Assembly (NCBI GenBank): GCA_012728465.1
Contig: JAAYFB010000326.1
Location: 1-10,506 of the forward strand
Length of the DNA stretch: 10,506 nt
Source of the DNA: Proteiniphilum sp.
Lineage (GTDB): Bacteria; Bacteroidota; Bacteroidia; Bacteroidales; Dysgonomonadaceae
Direction of reading: 5' to 3'
The position numbers were made by a program, and so were the translations under genes. Under the pieces are notes generated by a model, which worked only from the letters and a program-made list of their open reading frames with translations, ran no database searches and was not told the DNA's origin. This document shows positions 7,170-10,506 of this stretch, piece by piece (position 1 is the stretch's first letter; each line of letters opens with the position of its first letter).

Positions 7170-8618
7170 ATGAGAAAGACAATAATAAAATCAATATTTT
7201 TTATGCTTGTTGCAACTATATTTATAGCTTGCAACGACCCATACGCAGATCAATTTGTTGCAGATCCAACCATAAATGAACAAAAGCCATTACTCCCTAA
7301 TGAGGGATTTGAGTTTAAGTTGGGTTCACAAATGGAGTCACCGATAGTTCTTACATCTGATGACTTAGATAATGGAATGAAGTTTGAGTTAGTAAAAACA
7401 ACATCTCATAAACTAACCGAAGAACAATATATAAAATTCAAAGTTGAAGCATCTAATAGCAAGGACTTCACTAAAGTGATAGACCTGCCAACTGTAAGTG
7501 AGAACAATTCGGCTAATGTTTTAGCTACAGATATTAATGAGGCAGTTAAAACTCTTTATGGAAAGGCACCCAACGCAAGAGAATTATTCTTTAGAGTTAG
7601 ATCATTCTTAGTAGATAATGATGTTACACTACAAATATCATCCGAAACTATCTTGGGTCCAGTTACTGTGACTCCCGTAGGGCAAGTAATAGAAACAGAG
7701 TACTACCTAGTTGGGAATATAAATGGTTGGAATATTGAAGACCTAGAAGATATCAAGTTTAGTCACAGTGGAAAAGATGTTTATGAAGACCCATTCTTCT
7801 CGATATTGGTTAATAACTTAATTAATGAAGATGGGGATGGATATTTCAAGATTGTGCCTAAGTCCAGCAAAGAAACAGCCTCTTGGGATGGCTTATTAGG
7901 CAACCCTATTGATGGGAATACCGCTCTTGAAGGAGAACTAGTGATTGGAGGTGATGCCATGAGAGTTACTGAACCAGGATGGGTAAAAATTAACCTCAAC
8001 ATGCTTGACTATACATATACAATTGAATTAATTGGTGAGATGAACCTATCACTATATGTACCTGGCGGATATCAAGATTGGTCGCATTCTACTGCACCAA
8101 CAGTATATAGTCGTAACTTAGATTTTAAATACGAAGGGTATGTATATTTTGGCAAGGCCTCAGCTTTTAAATTTACTTCGCAACCAAACTGGGATGGTCC
8201 CAATTATGGTAATGGAGGTAGCGATGGTATATTATCAGATGATGGGGGCGCAGGAAACCTAAACATTGAAGAAGCAGGCTATTATAAATTAAATGTTGAC
8301 TTATCGGCCAATCCATTTACCTATTCTGCTGTAAAAACAACTTGGGGAATAATTGGAGATGCAACACCAGGAGGATGGGATAACTCTACGGATATGACAT
8401 ACGATGATGAAACTAAGCAATGGAGTATCGTTGTTGAATTATCTGATAAAGAGTTTAAGTTTCGAGCAAATAACGGTTGGGATATAAATATTGGTGGAGC
8501 ACTTGATAATCTAACAGATGGCGGTGATAATATTAAAATAGAAGAGTCAGGAACATATCTTGTGACTTTAGATTTATCTGATCCTACAGTGTACACTGCA
8601 ACACTAACTAAACAATAA
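7170..8618 (+). CDS. susF: SusF starch-binding surface lipoprotein with three binding modules
   Basis: SusF is a surface starch-binding lipoprotein without enzyme activity. The 482-residue protein (prototype 485) has a lipoprotein signal peptide with Cys21 followed by Asn-Asp-Pro. An N-terminal SusE/SusF domain spans about 22-170, with a TLYGK...FFRVRSF segment (128-146) like that of SusE. Three beta-sandwich binding modules follow at about 176-287, 292-388 and 391-482. Candidate binding aromatics are Trp187 and Trp239 in module 1, Trp304, Trp341 and Tyr346 in module 2, and Trp403, Trp418 and Trp437 in module 3. Modules 2 and 3 are each closest to modules 1 and 2 of the neighbouring SusE, so the pair are paralogues and SusF has one extra module. 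The ATG at 7170 lies after an A-rich leader and gives a standard signal peptide. A 90-base gap separates it from susE and a strong terminator follows. Confidence 0.93.
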   Translation: MRKTIIKSIFFMLVATIFIACNDPYADQFVADPTINEQKPLLPNEGFEFKLGSQMESPIVLTSDDLDNGMKFELVKTTSHKLTEEQYIKFKVEASNSKDFTKVIDLPTVSENNSANVLATDINEAVKTLYGKAPNARELFFRVRSFLVDNDVTLQISSETILGPVTVTPVGQVIETEYYLVGNINGWNIEDLEDIKFSHSGKDVYEDPFFSILVNNLINEDGDGYFKIVPKSSKETASWDGLLGNPIDGNTALEGELVIGGDAMRVTEPGWVKINLNMLDYTYTIELIGEMNLSLYVPGGYQDWSHSTAPTVYSRNLDFKYEGYVYFGKASAFKFTSQPNWDGPNYGNGGSDGILSDDGGAGNLNIEEAGYYKLNVDLSANPFTYSAVKTTWGIIGDATPGGWDNSTDMTYDDETKQWSIVVELSDKEFKFRANNGWDINIGGALDNLTDGGDNIKIEESGTYLVTLDLSDPTVYTATLTKQ

Positions 8619-8628
8619 AAGTAATAAC

Positions 8629-8659
8629 AAAAAAGCACAGCATTGCAGCTGTGCTTTTT
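8629..8659 (+). terminator. Rho-independent terminator after susF
   Basis: GCACAGC (8635-8641) and GCTGTGC (8648-8654) form a perfect GC-rich 7-bp stem around ATTGCA, followed by five T. Six A precede the stem, so the pairing can extend to 12 bp and the structure could also act as a terminator on the - strand. It begins 10 bases after the susF stop and its T-run ends 13 bases before the ATG of the next gene. Confidence 0.9.
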
Positions 8660-8672
8660 ATAATTTATACCT

Positions 8673-10506
8673 ATGCGAAGAATAATCTCTTTATTAATAA
8701 TTGCAATAGTATTTACTACAAATATCGTTGCACAACAACTAAAAGTAGATCCACATTTTTGGTGGAGCGGGATGCAAGAGACAGAATTACAGCTTTTGAT
8801 ACATGGAGATAATATAGCTTCATTTAAAGCTGACATAATGACTAACAATATAACATTAAAGGAGACTGTAACTCTTGATAGCCCCAATTACATAATATTA
8901 TACTTAGACTTAACTAATAGTAAGCCTGAAAAGTTTGATATTGTTTTTACAAATGGTAAAAAGAAAATAACAACTAACTATGAGCTAAAGGCTCGAGAGG
9001 GTGACAAGAAGAACATTAAAGGGTTCGATTCGTCAGATGTATTGTACCTCATAATGCCAGATAGATTTGCTAACGGCGATTCATCTAACGATCAGATTCC
9101 TTTGCGAACTAATTACAAAGTAGATAGAGATAATCCTAATGCAAGACATGGCGGAGACCTTAAAGGCATATCCGACAACTTAGACTATCTTGTTGATTTG
9201 GGTATTACAGCTATTTGGCTAAACCCCGTTCTAGAGAATGATATGGAGGGTGGGTCTTATCATGGATATGCTACAACTGATTACTATCGTGTGGATCCAC
9301 GATTTGGCAACAATGAGGAGTACAAGCAATTAATTGCTGATGCAAATTCGAAAGGCATGAAAGTGGTAATGGATATGATTTTCAATCACTGTGGTAGCGA
9401 TCATCCATGGATGAGTGACTTGCCATCCAAGGATTGGATAAATAACTTAGATAATTATGTACAAACATCCCATCTTAAAGAGTCATTGTTTGACCCTTAT
9501 GCCTCAAAGTATGATAAAGATACAATGGTGAATGGGTGGTTTGTTCCAACAATGCCTGATTTGAACCAAAAAAATAGACATGTAGCCAAATACCTAATTC
9601 AAAATAGCATATGGTGGATTGAGTATTCGGGAGTAGATGGAATACGCCAAGATACATACCCGTATGCTGATTACGATATGATGATAGAATGGTGCAATGC
9701 TATACAAAAAGAGTACCCAAATTACAATATTGTTGGAGAAGCATGGCTTGACAATCCAATTGGCACAGCAGTGTGGCAAAAAGATAGTAAGATAAACTAC
9801 AATAAAGATACGCATCTTAACTCTGTAATGGATTTCCGATTTATGGGACTATCTCATTCTGCCTTTCTGGAAGAGACTGGTGAATGGAAGGGAGGATTAA
9901 GGAACATATACGAACATATGGCTTATGACTTTATCTATCCTGACATTAACAATGTATTGAGATTTATTGATAATCATGACACAGACAGATTTCTAAAAGA
10001 GTACCCTAGCAATCTTGATAATTGGAAACAAGCAATCACATTTTTGCTAACTATGACCGGCACTCCACAAATATATTATGGTACTGAATTACTAATGCAC
10101 GGCGTTAAATATAATGGTGATGGTCACATAAGACTAGATGTTCCAGGAGGTTGGCAAGGTGATAAGACTAATCAATTTACAAGTGAAGGAAGAGACAAAC
10201 TTCAAAATGAAGCTTTCAACTTTCTAAGTAAACTATTGCATTGGCGCAAAGGAAATGATGTAATTGCAAAGGGACAGATGAAGCACTTTGCACCACAAAA
10301 TGGTGTGTATGTCTATGAAAGATATTTAGATAATAAAAGTGTGGTAGTTTTTATGAATGGAACTTCTAAAGAGACTAAAATAGAATTGGGTAGATATTCA
10401 GAATCTTTAAATGATACCTCAGTAGCAAAAGATTTTATTTCAGGACATAATATAGAGTTCAATGAAACACTTACATTACAACCCAGACAAATAATATTAA
10501 TAGAAA
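8673..10506 (+). CDS. susA: SusA-like periplasmic GH13 neopullulanase (3' end beyond the window)
   Basis: This is a GH13 alpha-amylase-family enzyme that hydrolyses alpha-1,4 bonds in malto-oligosaccharides, pullulan or cyclodextrins. The signal peptide (about 1-20, ending Ile-Val-Ala before Gln-Gln) lacks a lipobox Cys, so the enzyme should be periplasmic like SusA rather than anchored like SusG. Domains: an N-terminal cyclomaltodextrinase-type domain (about 22-110, starting HFWWSGM), a catalytic barrel (about 120-520) and a C-terminal beta domain from about 530. GH13 motifs are intact: region I DMIFNH (234-239), region V MPDLN (294-298), region II GIRQD with nucleophile Asp327, acid/base Glu356 in VGEAW, and region IV DNHD with Asp436. 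MPDLN is typical of the neopullulanase and oligo-glucosidase group. The ATG is bounded by an in-frame stop at 8661-8663. 611 codons are present without a stop; B. thetaiotaomicron SusA has 617, so very little is probably missing. A terminator lies directly upstream and no own promoter is visible. Confidence 0.95.
   Translation, partial: MRRIISLLIIAIVFTTNIVAQQLKVDPHFWWSGMQETELQLLIHGDNIASFKADIMTNNITLKETVTLDSPNYIILYLDLTNSKPEKFDIVFTNGKKKITTNYELKAREGDKKNIKGFDSSDVLYLIMPDRFANGDSSNDQIPLRTNYKVDRDNPNARHGGDLKGISDNLDYLVDLGITAIWLNPVLENDMEGGSYHGYATTDYYRVDPRFGNNEEYKQLIADANSKGMKVVMDMIFNHCGSDHPWMSDLPSKDWINNLDNYVQTSHLKESLFDPYASKYDKDTMVNGWFVPTMPDLNQKNRHVAKYLIQNSIWWIEYSGVDGIRQDTYPYADYDMMIEWCNAIQKEYPNYNIVGEAWLDNPIGTAVWQKDSKINYNKDTHLNSVMDFRFMGLSHSAFLEETGEWKGGLRNIYEHMAYDFIYPDINNVLRFIDNHDTDRFLKEYPSNLDNWKQAITFLLTMTGTPQIYYGTELLMHGVKYNGDGHIRLDVPGGWQGDKTNQFTSEGRDKLQNEAFNFLSKLLHWRKGNDVIAKGQMKHFAPQNGVYVYERYLDNKSVVVFMNGTSKETKIELGRYSESLNDTSVAKDFISGHNIEFNETLTLQPRQIILIE

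Noticed and set aside
8321..8887. 188-codon minus-strand open frame across the susF end, the terminator and the amylase start
   Set aside because: It is antisense to two clearly recognised genes, crosses a perfect terminator hairpin, and its Cys/Ser/Leu-rich peptide resembles no protein. It is a shadow of the coding strand.

Overview
The window is most of a starch utilisation (Sus) locus from an AT-rich member of the Bacteroidetes, most likely Bacteroidales. Four things point there: a TonB-dependent SusC with its SusD partner, lipoproteins carrying acidic residues just after the lipid-anchored Cys, Bacteroidetes-type -7 promoter boxes (TAnnTTTG), and start codons preceded by A-rich leaders without a clear Shine-Dalgarno sequence. 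All genes lie on the + strand. The proteins resemble the Bacteroides thetaiotaomicron prototype SusC, SusD, SusE, SusF and SusA in length and domain order. SusD matches the true starch SusD closely enough to place individual glycan-contact residues.

Layout. Bases 1-348 hold no convincing gene but contain nested and separate inverted repeats and a promoter box. A small lipoprotein of unknown function (349-933) follows. The next 316-base gap holds inverted repeats and the probable promoter of the sus operon. Then come susC (1250-4261), susD (4287-5858), susE (5877-7079) and susF (7170-8618). The susC-susD and susD-susE gaps are under 30 bases, while susE-susF has a 90-base gap containing a stem-loop and a small palindrome. 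A strong intrinsic terminator follows susF. Only 13 bases after its T-run, a GH13 enzyme of the neopullulanase/SusA type begins at 8673 and runs off the window end after 611 codons, probably only a few codons short of complete.

How the genes work together (family knowledge applied here): SusD, SusE and SusF are surface lipoproteins that hold starch chains. SusC, capped by SusD, imports malto-oligosaccharides across the outer membrane using TonB energy. The SusA-like enzyme has a cleavable, non-lipidated signal peptide and should cut the imported oligosaccharides in the periplasm. No susB (GH97), susG (surface GH13) or susR regulator is visible here. Compared with B. thetaiotaomicron, the susA-type gene sits after susF, where susG would be.

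This is mainly a well-understood system. The less explained parts are the small lipoprotein with an internal pseudo-repeat, the overlapping palindromes at the left end, the inverted repeats before susC, and the terminator placed directly against the start of the amylase gene.
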